64,000 bases of DNA. It comes from Mycobacterium seoulense. Its GTDB lineage: Bacteria > Actinomycetota > Actinomycetes > Mycobacteriales > Mycobacteriaceae. The stretch is taken from positions 5,146,001-5,210,000 of the forward strand of contig NZ_AP022582.1 in assembly GCF_010731595.1 (NCBI RefSeq). Direction: 5' to 3'. The position numbers were made by a program, and so were the translations under genes. The notes under the pieces are model-generated. The model did not search any database. It had not been told where the DNA came from and worked only from the letters and a program-made list of their open reading frames with translations. Positions 1-15,100 of this stretch are shown one piece after another; positions within the stretch are counted from its first letter, which is position 1; the number at the start of each line of letters is the position of its first letter.

Positions 1-1
1 C

Positions 2-2641
<2,640 letters not shown>

Positions 2642-2658
2642 TCAGTTTTAGTTACTAA

Positions 2659-6633
<3,975 letters not shown>

Positions 6634-6695
6634 CTCGACGACGATGCGGCGCGTGACGCGCCGCTGAGGAGTCGGACAATCGGCAGTAGTCGACG

Positions 6696-6730
6696 AAAAA
6701 AGCCCCGGGCCGTTGGCTCGGGGCTTTTTC
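6696..6730 (+). terminator. rpoBC terminator hairpin
   Basis: AAAAAGCCCCG-type left arm pairs with CGGGGCTTTTT across a short loop, followed by a T run. A-tract plus stem plus T-tract is a classical factor-independent terminator and could work in both directions. It lies about 65 bp after the rpoC stop. Confidence 0.85.
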
Positions 6731-6765
6731 GTGCTTCGGTGGCCCCGCGCGTCGGCACCCCTCAC

Positions 6766-6771
6766 TAGACT
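6766..6771 (+). promoter_or_regulatory. -10 box of leaderless end transcript
   Basis: TAGACT ends 7 bases before the GTG at 6779. TANNNT 6-8 bases from a start codon is the usual arrangement of mycobacterial leaderless mRNAs. It supports this start over upstream in-frame codons and separates end from the rpoBC terminator. Confidence 0.55.
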
Positions 6772-6778
6772 TGGCCGG

Positions 6779-7534
6779 GTGCTCATAGGTTCACACGTCC
6801 ACTCAGAGGACCCCCTGGCCGCCGCCGAGGCGGACGGCGCCGACGTGGTGCAGTTCTTCCTCGGCAACCCGCAGAGCTGGAAGAAACCGAAGCCGCGCGA
6901 GGACGCCGCGGCGCTCAAGGCGTCCAGCGTGCCGCTGTACGTGCACGCGCCGTACCTCATCAACGTGGCGTCGGCGAACAACCGCATCCGGATCCCGTCG
7001 CGCAAGATCCTGCAGGACACCTGCGACGCCGCGTCGCAGATCGACGCGACGGCGGTGATCGTGCACGGCGGCCACGCCGACGACGACGACATGGAGGCCG
7101 GCTTCGAGCGGTGGGTCAAAGCGCTGGACTACCTCGAAACCGACGTGCAGGTGTATCTGGAGAACACCGCGGGCGGCGACCATGCGATGGCCCGCTACTT
7201 CGACACCATCGGCCGGCTGTGGGATCACATCGGGGACAAGGGGATTGGCTTCTGCCTGGACACCTGCCACGCCTGGGCCGCGGGCGAGCAGCTGATCGAC
7301 GCGGTGGACCGGATCAAGGCGCTGACCGGGCGCATCGACCTGGTGCACTGCAACGACTCGAGGGACGCGGCCGGCTCGGGCGCCGACCGGCACGCGAATT
7401 TCGGCACCGGCCAGATCGATCCTGAACTGCTCGCCGCGGTCGTCAAGGCCGCCGGCGCGCCGGTCATCTGCGAAACCGCCGACGAAGGCCGCAAGGACGA
7501 CATCGCGTTCCTGCGGGAAAAGACCGGCGACTGA
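6779..7534 (+). CDS. end: Endonuclease IV (AP endonuclease)
   Basis: Zinc-dependent apurinic/apyrimidinic endonuclease of base excision repair, 251 residues, the normal length for the Nfo/End family. It is a TIM barrel with the family pattern of metal ligands: GSHVH near the N terminus, YVHAPYLIN near residues 56-64, [26 protein letters not shown], and a C-terminal ICETADEG. Longer in-frame starts run back into the terminator, so the GTG behind a leaderless -10 box was chosen. lpqP follows after 9 bp and is probably co-transcribed. Confidence 0.95.
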   Translation: MLIGSHVHSEDPLAAAEADGADVVQFFLGNPQSWKKPKPREDAAALKASSVPLYVHAPYLINVASANNRIRIPSRKILQDTCDAASQIDATAVIVHGGHADDDDMEAGFERWVKALDYLETDVQVYLENTAGGDHAMARYFDTIGRLWDHIGDKGIGFCLDTCHAWAAGEQLIDAVDRIKALTGRIDLVHCNDSRDAAGSGADRHANFGTGQIDPELLAAVVKAAGAPVICETADEGRKDDIAFLREKTGD

Positions 7535-7543
7535 GTCACGGCC

Positions 7544-8377
7544 GTGCTCGGTCGGCTCGCCACGCTCCTCGGGATCGTCCTCCTGGTCGCGGCGGGCTGC
7601 GCGCCGCAGCCACCGTCGGGCTTCGTCACCGGCACCAGCCTGCACCACCTCAGCGTCGGCGGTCACGATCGCACCTATCGGCTCTACAAGCCCGCGGGGA
7701 CACCGGCTTCAGCGCCGCTCGTCGTGGCGCTGCACGGCTACTCCGGCAGCGGGCGGCAAGTCGAAAGGGATTACGGCTGGGACCAATTGGCCGATTCGGG
7801 CCGGTTCGTCGTCGCCTACCCCGACGGACTCGACCGGGCCTGGAACGTCGACGGGGAATCGTGCTGCGGCAGGCCCGGGCGGGAAGGTGTGGACGACGTC
7901 GCCTTCATCGCCGCGGCGGTGGCCGACATCGCCAAGAATGTCGGCACCGACCCGGCCAGGGTCTACGTCACCGGCATGAGCAACGGCGGCATCATGTCCT
8001 ACACGCTGGCGTGCACCACCGACATCTTCGCGGCGATCGGCCCGGTGGCCGGCACCTTGCTGAACGAATGCCCGACCCCGCATCCCGTGTCGATCATGCA
8101 CATTCACGGCACCGCGGACCGGCTCGTCCCCTACCGCGGCGGGCAGGGCTTCAGCGTCATCAACGGGCCGCCGGTGCCCAGCGTGAATGCTTTCTGGCGC
8201 AACGTCGATCAGTGTGCGAGCCCGGCCAGCACGATCAATGGTCCGGTCACCACGTCGACGGCGGAATGCGCCGGCAACCGCGGCGTCACGCTCATCACGG
8301 TCGACCAGGGCGGTCACGAGTGGCCGTCGTTCGCCACCCAGACGCTATGGGCATTCTTCAGCGCGCACTCCCGCTGA
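7544..8377 (+). CDS. lpqP: Probable lipoprotein esterase LpqP (PHB depolymerase-like)
   Basis: Secreted, membrane-anchored alpha/beta hydrolase of 277 residues. It has a short N terminus, a hydrophobic stretch and a lipobox (LLVAAGC, Cys near residue 19), so lipidation is expected. The fold resembles the poly(3-hydroxybutyrate) depolymerase/feruloyl esterase group: VVALHGYSGSG, the nucleophile elbow GMSNGG, HIHGTADRLVPY with the likely acid, and a late GGHEW histidine. The physiological substrate is unknown and a cell-envelope or host ester is only a guess. GTG start 9 bp after end. The position matches Rv0671 in M. tuberculosis. Confidence 0.88.
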   Translation: MLGRLATLLGIVLLVAAGCAPQPPSGFVTGTSLHHLSVGGHDRTYRLYKPAGTPASAPLVVALHGYSGSGRQVERDYGWDQLADSGRFVVAYPDGLDRAWNVDGESCCGRPGREGVDDVAFIAAAVADIAKNVGTDPARVYVTGMSNGGIMSYTLACTTDIFAAIGPVAGTLLNECPTPHPVSIMHIHGTADRLVPYRGGQGFSVINGPPVPSVNAFWRNVDQCASPASTINGPVTTSTAECAGNRGVTLITVDQGGHEWPSFATQTLWAFFSAHSR

Positions 8378-8418
8378 CCGACCAGCATTACAGCTCTTGT
8401 GCGGCTGTCGGAAAAATG

Positions 8419-8424
8419 TAACAT
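8419..8424 (+). promoter_or_regulatory. -10 box of leaderless fadE8 transcript
   Basis: TAACAT ends 7 bases before the ATG at 8432. An alternative in-frame ATG at 8423 overlaps this box, which argues for 8432 as the true start. Confidence 0.5.
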
Positions 8425-8431
8425 GAGGGGC

Positions 8432-10060
8432 ATGTCGGATACGCATGTCGTCACCAACCAGGTTCCTCCGCTGGAGAACCACAACCCCGCGACGTCCGCG
8501 GTTCTCATCGAGGCCTTGATCCGTGAGGGCGGGGAATGGGGCCTGGAAGAGGTGAACGAGGTGGGCGCGATCGCGGGTGGCGCCGAAGCCCAGCGGTGGG
8601 GTGAACTCGCGGACCGCAACCGGCCGATCCTGCACACGCACGACAAGTACGGCCACCGGGTCGACGAGGTCGAGTACGACCCGGCCTACCACGAGCTGAT
8701 GCGCACGGCGATCGCCACCGGCATCCACGCCGCGCCGTGGGCCGACGACCGCCCGGGCGCGCACGTGGTGCGGGCCGCGAAGATGTCGGTCTGGAACGTC
8801 GAGCCGGGCCACACCTGCCCGATCTCGATGACCTACGCCGTCGTCCCCGCGCTGCGCTACAACCCCGAACTCGCGGCGGTCTACGAACCCCTGCTCACCA
8901 GTCGCGAATACGACCCCGAGCTCAAGCTGGCCACCACCAAGCGCGGCATCACCGCCGGCATGTCGATGACCGAGAAGCAGGGCGGGTCCGACGTGCGCGC
9001 CGGAACCACGCAGGCCACCCCGAACGCCGACGGCACCTACAGCCTGACCGGCCACAAGTGGTTCACCTCGGCGCCGATGTGCGACATCTTCCTGGTCCTC
9101 GCGCAGGCGCCGGGCGGACTGTCCTGCTTCCTGCTGCCGCGGGTGCTGCCCGACGGCACTCGCAACCGGATGTTCCTGCAGCGGCTCAAGGACAAGCTCG
9201 GCAACCACGCGAACGCCTCCAGCGAGGTCGAATACGACGGCGCCACAGCATGGTTGGTCGGCGAGGAGGGCCGCGGCGTCCCCACCATCATCGAGATGGT
9301 CAACCTCACCCGGCTGGACTGCACGCTGGGCAGCGCCACCAGCATGCGCACCGGACTGACCCGGGCCATCCACCACGCCCAGCACCGAAAGGCGTTCGGC
9401 GCCTATCTGATCGACCAGCCGCTGATGCGCAACGTGCTGGCCGACCTGGCCGTCGAGGCCGAGGCCGCCACCATCGTCGCGATGCGGATGGCCGGCGCCA
9501 CCGACAAGGCGTTGCGCGGCGACGACCGGGAGGCGCTGCTGCGCCGCATCGGTTTGGCCGCCAGCAAGTACTGGGTGTGCAAGCGCGCCACCCCGCACGC
9601 CGCCGAGGCGCTGGAATGCCTGGGCGGCAACGGCTACGTCGAGGACTCGGGCATGCCGCGGCTGTTCCGGGAGGCGCCGCTGATGGGCATCTGGGAGGGC
9701 TCGGGCAACGTCAGCGCGCTGGACACGTTGCGCGCCATGGCCACTCGTCCCGAATGCGTGGAGGTCCTGTTCGACGAGCTGGCCGAGAGCGCCGGCGCCG
9801 ACCCGCGCCTGGGCGCACACGTCGAGCGGCTGCGGCGCGACCTGACCGACCTGGACACCATCGCGCACCGCGCGCGCAAGGTCGCCGAGGACATCTCTCT
9901 GGCGCTGCAGGGCTCGCTGTTGGTGCGCCACGGCCACCCCGCCGTCGCCGAGGCCTTTTTGACCACCCGGCTCGACCGGCAGTGGGGCGGGGCCTACGGG
10001 ACCATGCCCACCGGCCTGGACCTGGCCCCGATCCTCGAGCGGGCGCTGGTAAAGGGCTGA
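8432..10060 (+). CDS. fadE8: Acyl-CoA dehydrogenase FadE8 (AidB-like)
   Basis: FAD-dependent acyl-CoA dehydrogenase superfamily member, 542 residues. It resembles the long AidB branch more than short-chain enzymes. The FAD/substrate segments GMSMTEKQGGSDVRAGTT and HKWFTSAPMCD lie in the N-terminal half. The C-terminal half carries ECLGGNGYVEDSGMPRLFREAP and IWEGSGNVSALD, typical of AidB/isovaleryl-CoA-type enzymes. The ATG at 8432 starts the peptide MSDTHVV, matching the remembered M. tuberculosis protein. echA4 starts 4 bp after its stop, so acyl-CoA dehydrogenation and enoyl-CoA hydration are encoded together. The exact substrate is unknown. Confidence 0.93.
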   Translation: MSDTHVVTNQVPPLENHNPATSAVLIEALIREGGEWGLEEVNEVGAIAGGAEAQRWGELADRNRPILHTHDKYGHRVDEVEYDPAYHELMRTAIATGIHAAPWADDRPGAHVVRAAKMSVWNVEPGHTCPISMTYAVVPALRYNPELAAVYEPLLTSREYDPELKLATTKRGITAGMSMTEKQGGSDVRAGTTQATPNADGTYSLTGHKWFTSAPMCDIFLVLAQAPGGLSCFLLPRVLPDGTRNRMFLQRLKDKLGNHANASSEVEYDGATAWLVGEEGRGVPTIIEMVNLTRLDCTLGSATSMRTGLTRAIHHAQHRKAFGAYLIDQPLMRNVLADLAVEAEAATIVAMRMAGATDKALRGDDREALLRRIGLAASKYWVCKRATPHAAEALECLGGNGYVEDSGMPRLFREAPLMGIWEGSGNVSALDTLRAMATRPECVEVLFDELAESAGADPRLGAHVERLRRDLTDLDTIAHRARKVAEDISLALQGSLLVRHGHPAVAEAFLTTRLDRQWGGAYGTMPTGLDLAPILERALVKG

Positions 10061-10064
10061 GCGG

Positions 10065-11003
10065 GTGACGCACGCGATCAGGCCGGTCGACTTCGACAAC
10101 CTCAAGACGATGACCTATGAGGTCACCGACCGGGTTGCCCGGATCACCTTCAACCGGCCGGAGAAGGGCAACGCGATCGTCGCCGACACGCCGCTGGAGC
10201 TCTCGGCACTGGTGGAGCGCGCCGACCTCGACCCGGCGGTGCACGTCATCCTGGTGTCGGGGCGCGGCGAGGGATTCTGCGCGGGGTTCGATTTGAGCGC
10301 CTACGCCGACGGCACCGGCTCCGCCGGCGGCACCGGCGCCTATCAGGGCACCGTGCTCAGCGGAAAGACCCAGGCGGTCAACCACTTACCCGACCGGCCG
10401 TGGGACCCGATGATCGACTACCAGATGATGAGCCGGTTCGTGCGCGGCTTCTCCAGCCTGATGCACGCCGACAAGCCGACGGTGGTCAAGATCCACGGCT
10501 ACTGCGTGGCCGGGGGCACCGACATCGCGCTGCACGCCGACCAGGTGATCGCCGCGGCCGACGCCAAGATCGGCTACCCGCCCACGCGGGTGTGGGGCGT
10601 CCCGGCGGCGGGGCTGTGGGCGCACCGGCTCGGCGACCAGCGCGCCAAGCGCCTGCTGTTCACCGGTGATTGCATCACCGGCGCGCAGGCCGCCGAATGG
10701 GGGCTGGCGGTCGAGGCGCCGGACCCCGCCGACCTCGACGAGCGCACCGAGCGGCTCGTGCAACGCATCGCCGCGGTGCCCGTCAACCAGCTGATCATGG
10801 TCAAGCTCGCGCTGAATTCGGCTCTGCTGCAACAGGGTGTGGCCACCAGCAGGATGGTCAGCACCGTGTTCGACGGGGTCGCCCGGCACACCCCGGAGGG
10901 CCACGCGTTCGTCGCCGACGCCACCGAGCACGGCTTCCGGGACGCCGTGCGGCATCGCGACGAACCCTTCGGCGACTACGGCCGCCGCGCGTCACAGGTC
11001 TAG
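10065..11003 (+). CDS. echA4: Enoyl-CoA hydratase/isomerase family protein EchA4
   Basis: Crotonase-fold protein of 312 residues, longer than the usual ~260 because of an insertion near residues 84-110. It shows the FNRPEKGNAI beginning, the oxyanion-hole segment GRGEGFCAGFDLSAY and a second motif GYCVAGGTDIALHAD. It probably hydrates or rearranges the enoyl-CoA made by the adjacent FadE8. Starts at GTG 10065 and is followed within 2 bp by the PaaX-like regulator gene. The catalytic glutamates of classical hydratases are not obvious, so the exact reaction is open. Confidence 0.92.
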   Translation: MTHAIRPVDFDNLKTMTYEVTDRVARITFNRPEKGNAIVADTPLELSALVERADLDPAVHVILVSGRGEGFCAGFDLSAYADGTGSAGGTGAYQGTVLSGKTQAVNHLPDRPWDPMIDYQMMSRFVRGFSSLMHADKPTVVKIHGYCVAGGTDIALHADQVIAAADAKIGYPPTRVWGVPAAGLWAHRLGDQRAKRLLFTGDCITGAQAAEWGLAVEAPDPADLDERTERLVQRIAAVPVNQLIMVKLALNSALLQQGVATSRMVSTVFDGVARHTPEGHAFVADATEHGFRDAVRHRDEPFGDYGRRASQV

Positions 11004-11005
11004 CC

Positions 11006-11725
11006 ATGGCCACCATGACGGCCCGGTCGGTGGTCCTCAGCGTCCTGCTGGGGGCCCACCCGGCGCACGCCCGGGCCAGCGAATTAATCAGGCTCACTTC
11101 CGATTTCGGCATCAAGGAGACGGCCCTGCGGGTGGCGCTGACCCGCATGGTCGGCGCCGGCGACCTGATCCGCTCCGCCGACGGCTATCGGCTCTCGGAT
11201 CGTCTGCTGGCCCGCCAGCGGCGGCAGGACGACGCCATCGACCCGCGGCTGCGGCCGTGGAGCGGGGAGTGGGTCACGCTCGTCGTGACCAGCGTGGGCA
11301 GCGACGCGCGTACCCGCGCCACGCTGCGGACCGCCCTGCACGGCAAGCGCTTCGGTGAGCTGCGCGAAGGCGTCTGGATGCGGCCCGACAACCTCGAGCT
11401 CGACCTGGGACCCGCGATCGCCGCCCGGGTGCGGGTCCTGCGGGCACGCGACGGCGACCCGGCCGGGCTGGCCGCCCAGTTGTGGGATCTGCCCGCCTGG
11501 GCGCGGGCCGGCCACGAGTTGCTCGACGAGATGGCCGCCGCGACGGGAATTCCGGGCCGTTTCGTGGTGGCGGCGGCCACCGTGCGACACCTGCTCACCG
11601 ACCCGGTGCTGCCCGACGAACTGCTGCCGGCCGACTGGCCCGGTGCCCGACTGCGTGCGGCCTACCACGATTTCGCCACCGAGCTACTCGAGCGGCGTGA
11701 ACCACTATTTGCGGAGGCACAATGA
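11006..11725 (+). CDS. PaaX-family-like transcriptional regulator
   Basis: Protein of 239 residues resembling the PaaX repressor family, equivalent in position to Rv0674. The N-terminal winged-helix region (residues ~1-70) has the segment DFGIKETALRVALTRMVGAGDLIRSADGYRLS, quoted here only in part as its key pieces IKETALRVALTRM and YRLSDRLL. The middle segment (GEWVTLVV ... LREGVWMRPDNL) is typical of PaaX-type proteins, which sense aryl- or acyl-CoA esters. Lying between two crotonases, it probably controls this fatty-acid cluster. ATG 11009-region alternative: a second start at 11015 (MTARS) fits homologues better. Its stop overlaps echA5 by 4 bases. Confidence 0.82.
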   Translation: MATMTARSVVLSVLLGAHPAHARASELIRLTSDFGIKETALRVALTRMVGAGDLIRSADGYRLSDRLLARQRRQDDAIDPRLRPWSGEWVTLVVTSVGSDARTRATLRTALHGKRFGELREGVWMRPDNLELDLGPAIAARVRVLRARDGDPAGLAAQLWDLPAWARAGHELLDEMAAATGIPGRFVVAAATVRHLLTDPVLPDELLPADWPGARLRAAYHDFATELLERREPLFAEAQ

Positions 11726-12489
11726 GCGACCCAGTGCGTATCGAGCGCAACGGCCCGGTGACGACGGTCATCCTGAACCGGCCGGGGGCGCGTAACGCGG
11801 TCAACGGCCCCACCGCCGCCGCGCTGTACGCGGCATTCGACGCATTCGACCGCGACGACACCGCGTCGGTCGCCGTGTTGTGGGGGGAGGGCGGAACCTT
11901 CTGCGCCGGAGCCGATTTGAAGGCCTTCGGCACGCCCGAAGCCAACGCCGTGCACCGGACGGGGCCGGGCCCGATGGGGCCGACCCGAATGGTGTTGTCG
12001 AAACCCGTGATTGCCGCGGTGAGCGGCTATGCCGTCGCCGGGGGTCTGGAGCTGGCCATCTGGTGCGACCTGCGGGTGGCCGAGGAGGACGCCGTGTTCG
12101 GGGTGTTCTGCCGCCGCTGGGGAGTGCCGCTGATCGACGGCGGCACCGTGCGGCTCCCGCGGCTGATCGGGCACAGCCGCGCCATGGACATGATCCTCAC
12201 CGGCCGCGGGGTCAAGGCCGACGAAGCGCTCGCGATGGGGCTGGCCAACCGCGTCGTGCCGAACGGCCAGGCGCGGCAGGCGGCCGAGGAACTGGCGGAG
12301 CAGCTGGCCGCGCTGCCCCAGCAGTGCCTGCGATCCGACCGGCTTTCGGCGCTACATCAATGGGGCACAGCGGAATCCGAGGCGATCGACTTCGAGTTCG
12401 CCAGCATCTCCCGCGTCGCCGCCGAGGCCAGCGAGGGGGCCGGCCGGTTCGCGGCGGGCGCGGGCCGGCACGGCGCTAACGCCGGCTAG
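11722..12489 (+). CDS. echA5: Enoyl-CoA hydratase EchA5
   Basis: Crotonase-fold enzyme of 255 residues, normal length. The motifs are ILNRPGARNAVN, the oxyanion-hole segment GGTFCAGADLKAF, SGYAVAGGLELAIWCDLRVA and a WGVPLIDGGTVRLPRLIG block with the acidic region found in class members. It probably works in the same beta-oxidation-type pathway as FadE8 and EchA4. The ATG overlaps the preceding stop (ATGA), indicating translational coupling. It is the last gene of the plus-strand cluster and is convergent with the next gene, 20 bp away. Confidence 0.93.
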   Translation: MSDPVRIERNGPVTTVILNRPGARNAVNGPTAAALYAAFDAFDRDDTASVAVLWGEGGTFCAGADLKAFGTPEANAVHRTGPGPMGPTRMVLSKPVIAAVSGYAVAGGLELAIWCDLRVAEEDAVFGVFCRRWGVPLIDGGTVRLPRLIGHSRAMDMILTGRGVKADEALAMGLANRVVPNGQARQAAEELAEQLAALPQQCLRSDRLSALHQWGTAESEAIDFEFASISRVAAEASEGAGRFAAGAGRHGANAG

Positions 12490-12509
12490 CCGACGCCTCG
12501 GTCCCCGCT

Positions 12510-13265
12510 TTACGGTGCGAGCTGCACCCTGCCCGGCGGCATGGCCGGTGGCGGCTCCGGACCGGCGCCCCCACCGCCGGGAGCGCTCCCCGGCCCCGGC
12601 GCGGCAGGCGGCTCCTGTTGCGGTCCCGGCGCCGGCTCCCGCTGCGGTTGCTGCGCGGGCGGCGGAGTCACGACCGGCCGGGGTGGTGTCATGATCTGGG
12701 CCGTCGGCGGCGGGGGTGGCGGAAGTTGCGGCGGGTCCGGCTGACCGGTTTCTCCCAGGGGGACCAGGCCGCAGCCCGCCAGGCAGACGCCGCCGGTCGA
12801 CGCCAGCGCAACGCCGAGCAAGTGCACTGACGTGCTTTGCTGCGCCGGTTGGTTCGGGCCGGGCACGGCAATCGCCATGGCCTGGAGGGAAGCAATCTTC
12901 GGTTGATCGTTCGGGCAGTAGGCCTCGACCGCGGCAGAGATGAACCGGGCGATGGTGCGCGCGACGCGGTCGGCAGGGTATGGGCCACCGGCCGGGTTGG
13001 CTTTGAACGCCCGTTCCCTCATGTCGTCGACCACGGCGTCCACCGGCATTCCGCCGTCGAGTTGTCGACAGACTCTATGGGCGGTGGCGATGAGGCTCGG
13101 CACGTTGTCGAGCGCAGGGATCCCCTTCTGGTCGAGTAACGCCACAAACTGGTCGTCGGGATTGGGGTCGGCCGCGGCCGCGCCGTGCGGCAGCATCATG
13201 ACGCCGGTGAGTACCACGATGGCCGTGACCAGTGCGCCGGCGCGGTTGGTGGTACTGCTGAACAT
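12510..13265 (-). CDS. Secreted DUF732 protein with proline-rich tail
   Basis: Exported mycobacterial protein of 251 residues. It starts with a cleavable signal peptide (hydrophobic AIVVLTGVMML, AAAADP cleavage region near residue 32). The DUF732-type globular domain follows (residues ~35-120: DDQFVALLDQKGI, a conserved Cys in RVCRQL, FKANPAGGPYP, AVEAYCP with the partner Cys). A second hydrophobic segment with Cys-rich GGVCLAGCGLVP lies near 150-170, and the last 80 residues are Pro/Gly/Gln-rich and low complexity. Function unknown. In M. tuberculosis this site carries mmpL5/mmpS5 instead. Confidence 0.8.
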   Translation of the reverse strand: MFSSTTNRAGALVTAIVVLTGVMMLPHGAAAADPNPDDQFVALLDQKGIPALDNVPSLIATAHRVCRQLDGGMPVDAVVDDMRERAFKANPAGGPYPADRVARTIARFISAAVEAYCPNDQPKIASLQAMAIAVPGPNQPAQQSTSVHLLGVALASTGGVCLAGCGLVPLGETGQPDPPQLPPPPPPTAQIMTPPRPVVTPPPAQQPQREPAPGPQQEPPAAPGPGSAPGGGGAGPEPPPAMPPGRVQLAP

Positions 13266-13433
13266 GGCTCGATTTCCGTTCTGCCGGCATCATCATATGC
13301 CCCGGCGCCGCCCGCAGCACCTCGGCGGCACCGCGCCCCGGCCGCGACTCCGCCGGGGTATGAAAGCGATTGTGGTGCAACGGCAATGCTCCTATCGCCG
13401 GCGAAACACCGATGCCGGCGAAACGTCTGCCGG

Positions 13434-13904
13434 TCAGCCGCCCTTGGTGATGGTGTTGCCAGAGCCCAAGTTGTCGACCTTGGGCTCGCCGTCTTTGTAG
13501 GTGATGGTGTTGTTCAGCCCCACCACGCTGATGCGGGTGTCGACCTTGTCCAGGGTGATCTTGTTGTTGGTGCCACCGACGCTGACCGTCACGCAGGTGC
13601 CGGTGATGGTCAGGGTGTTGTCCGAGCCGCCGACGTTCAGCGACTTGCCGCTGGCGCAGTCAAGCGTCGCGGTGGTGCCCATCGAGCCGTAGTTGAGCGT
13701 ATTGCCAATCTCGACCGACGCGGTCGTGCTCGCCCCGCCGGTCGTGGGCGTCGCCCCGGCGCTCGTCGTCGTCGTAGTAGTGCTCTTCGTTGTCGTCGTG
13801 GTCGCCCCCGGCGGGTTGGCCGTCGAACTGCAGCCGGCCACCAACACGGCGGCGATGGCGAGCGCGGTCAGCCCGGCGGGGCGATCAAAGATGTGGGCAG
13901 ACAA
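13434..13904 (-). CDS. DUF3060-type threonine-rich lipoprotein (Rv0679c-like)
   Basis: Lipoprotein of 156 residues. Signal peptide with lipobox VLVAGC (Cys ~25), then a low-complexity Thr/Ser stretch (residues ~30-62), then repeated short beta-strand units (LNVGGSDNTLTITG, VSVGGTNNKITLD, ISVVGLNNTITYKDG) typical of DUF3060 solenoids. The start is an unusual TTG at 13904, supported by a GAGGAA ribosome binding site. It is probably outer-envelope exposed; molecular role unknown. The related DUF3060 gene lies 45 bp upstream on the same strand and the two likely form one operon. Confidence 0.85.
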   Translation of the reverse strand: MSAHIFDRPAGLTALAIAAVLVAGCSSTANPPGATTTTTKSTTTTTTSAGATPTTGGASTTASVEIGNTLNYGSMGTTATLDCASGKSLNVGGSDNTLTITGTCVTVSVGGTNNKITLDKVDTRISVVGLNNTITYKDGEPKVDNLGSGNTITKGG

Positions 13905-13949
13905 TGTTCCTCGATTCCCCTCGGGTCGGATGGCGGTGTGGTGCCGGAC

Positions 13950-14318
13950 TCAGCCCGGCACCTGCTGGAGCCGGTTGGTCATGCCCAGCTCGCGGCCGCG
14001 GTCCCAGATGAACGGCGTGCCGTTGTGGTAGAAGACGGTCTGGTCGTAGCCGTAGACGGTGATGTCGTGCGACACCGAGTCGGCGACGACGGTGTTCGAC
14101 GAGCCCATCACCGTCACCGCGTAGCAGTTGCCCAGCGCGGTGACGTTGTTGAAGGAACCGTTGACGAACAGGGTGGCGTCGTTGCAGTCCAGCGTCTGCT
14201 CGATGCCCTGCCCGACGACGTGGGTGTCGCCATTCTTCGCGTGCGCCGCGGGAAAGGGGCTTGCGGCGACGGCGATGACACAGGTTGCCAGCGACCCGGC
14301 GACGGTTGTCCACTTCAC
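13950..14318 (-). CDS. Secreted DUF3060 protein (Rv0680c-like)
   Basis: Small exported protein of 122 residues. The GTG start at 14318 is preceded by AAAGGGGG. A signal peptide spans residues 1-27 (TTVAGSLATCVIAV ... AAHAKN). The mature part has the same NxVxxxGxxNxVxxD strand repeats as the downstream lipoprotein (LFVNGSFNNVTALG, VTVMGSSNTVVADS, DITVYGYDQTVFYHNG) and two cysteines that could form a disulfide. Longer frames begin earlier but lack a ribosome binding site and would bury the signal peptide. It is divergent from the TetR gene. Confidence 0.82.
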   Translation of the reverse strand: MKWTTVAGSLATCVIAVAASPFPAAHAKNGDTHVVGQGIEQTLDCNDATLFVNGSFNNVTALGNCYAVTVMGSSNTVVADSVSHDITVYGYDQTVFYHNGTPFIWDRGRELGMTNRLQQVPG

Positions 14319-14403
14319 TGCGGGCCCCCTTTGTGACGGGTGGATCTGCTCGATGAGATTACGTCCATCCGGCCATGGCTGAAATAGTTTCGCGCCCGGC
14401 GTC

Positions 14404-14420
14404 AACTAGAGTCATTAGTT
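14404..14420. promoter_or_regulatory. Candidate TetR operator (AACTA-N7-TAGTT)
   Basis: A 5-base inverted repeat AACTA...TAGTT with a 7-base centre sits in the 137-bp divergent interval between the DUF3060 pair and the TetR gene. AT-rich symmetry at this place in GC-rich DNA suits an operator for the adjacent regulator. Confidence 0.4.
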
Positions 14421-14455
14421 AAGCACCCCGATGAACGCAACCGAAGGGCCCCGCC

Positions 14456-15100
14456 ATGGCAGCTCACCCGGATACGCCGTCGGCGGCCGGGCGTCCGCGC
14501 GCGGGGAGGACGGGCTCGCGCCCCGCCAAGCTGAGCCGCGAAGGCATCATCGACGGTGCGCTGACCTTCCTGGACCGGGAGGGCTGGGATGCCCTCACCA
14601 TCAACGCGCTGGCGACGCAACTGGGCACCAAGGGGCCGTCGCTGTACAACCACGTGGACAGCCTCGAGGACCTGCGCCGCGCGGTGCGCATCCGCGTCAT
14701 CGACGACATCATCACGATGCTGAACCGGGTCGGCGAGGGCCGCGCCCGCGACGATGCGGTGCTGGTCATGGCGGGCGCGTACCGCAGCTACGCCCATCAC
14801 CACCCGGGGCGGTACTCGGCGTTCACCCGGATGCCGCTGGGCGGCGACGACCCCGAGTACACGGCGGCGACGCGGGGCGCGGCCGCGCCGGTGATCTCGG
14901 TGCTGTCCTCCTACGGTCTCGACGGCGACGAGGCCTTCTACGCGGCGCTGGAGTTCTGGTCCGCGCTGCACGGCTTCGTGCTGCTGGAGATGACCGGCGT
15001 CATGGACGACATCGACACCGACGCGTTGTTCTCGGACATGGTGCTGCGGTTGGCGGCGGGCATGGAGCGGCGCGTCGCGCACAACGGTGCCAGGTCCTAG
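14456..15100 (+). CDS. TetR-family regulator (Rv0681-like)
   Basis: One-component TetR repressor of 214 residues. The N-terminal helix-turn-helix spans residues ~25-70 (REGIIDGALTFLDREGWDALT, ALATQLGTKGPSLYNHV given in parts: LATQLGTKG, PSLYNHVDS). The C-terminal ligand domain includes the FWSALHGFVLLEMTG segment, typical of the WHG subgroup. A basic, disordered Arg/Ala stretch precedes the DNA-binding domain. It is divergent from the two DUF3060 genes, which are plausible targets. Its TAG stop is the first three bases of a 55-bp tandem repeat. Confidence 0.9.
   Translation: MAAHPDTPSAAGRPRAGRTGSRPAKLSREGIIDGALTFLDREGWDALTINALATQLGTKGPSLYNHVDSLEDLRRAVRIRVIDDIITMLNRVGEGRARDDAVLVMAGAYRSYAHHHPGRYSAFTRMPLGGDDPEYTAATRGAAAPVISVLSSYGLDGDEAFYAALEFWSALHGFVLLEMTGVMDDIDTDALFSDMVLRLAAGMERRVAHNGARS

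Noticed and set aside
8345..10105. 586-residue open frame antisense to fadE8
   Set aside because: Low-complexity His/Gly/Arg/Val translation, fully covered by a well-supported gene on the other strand.
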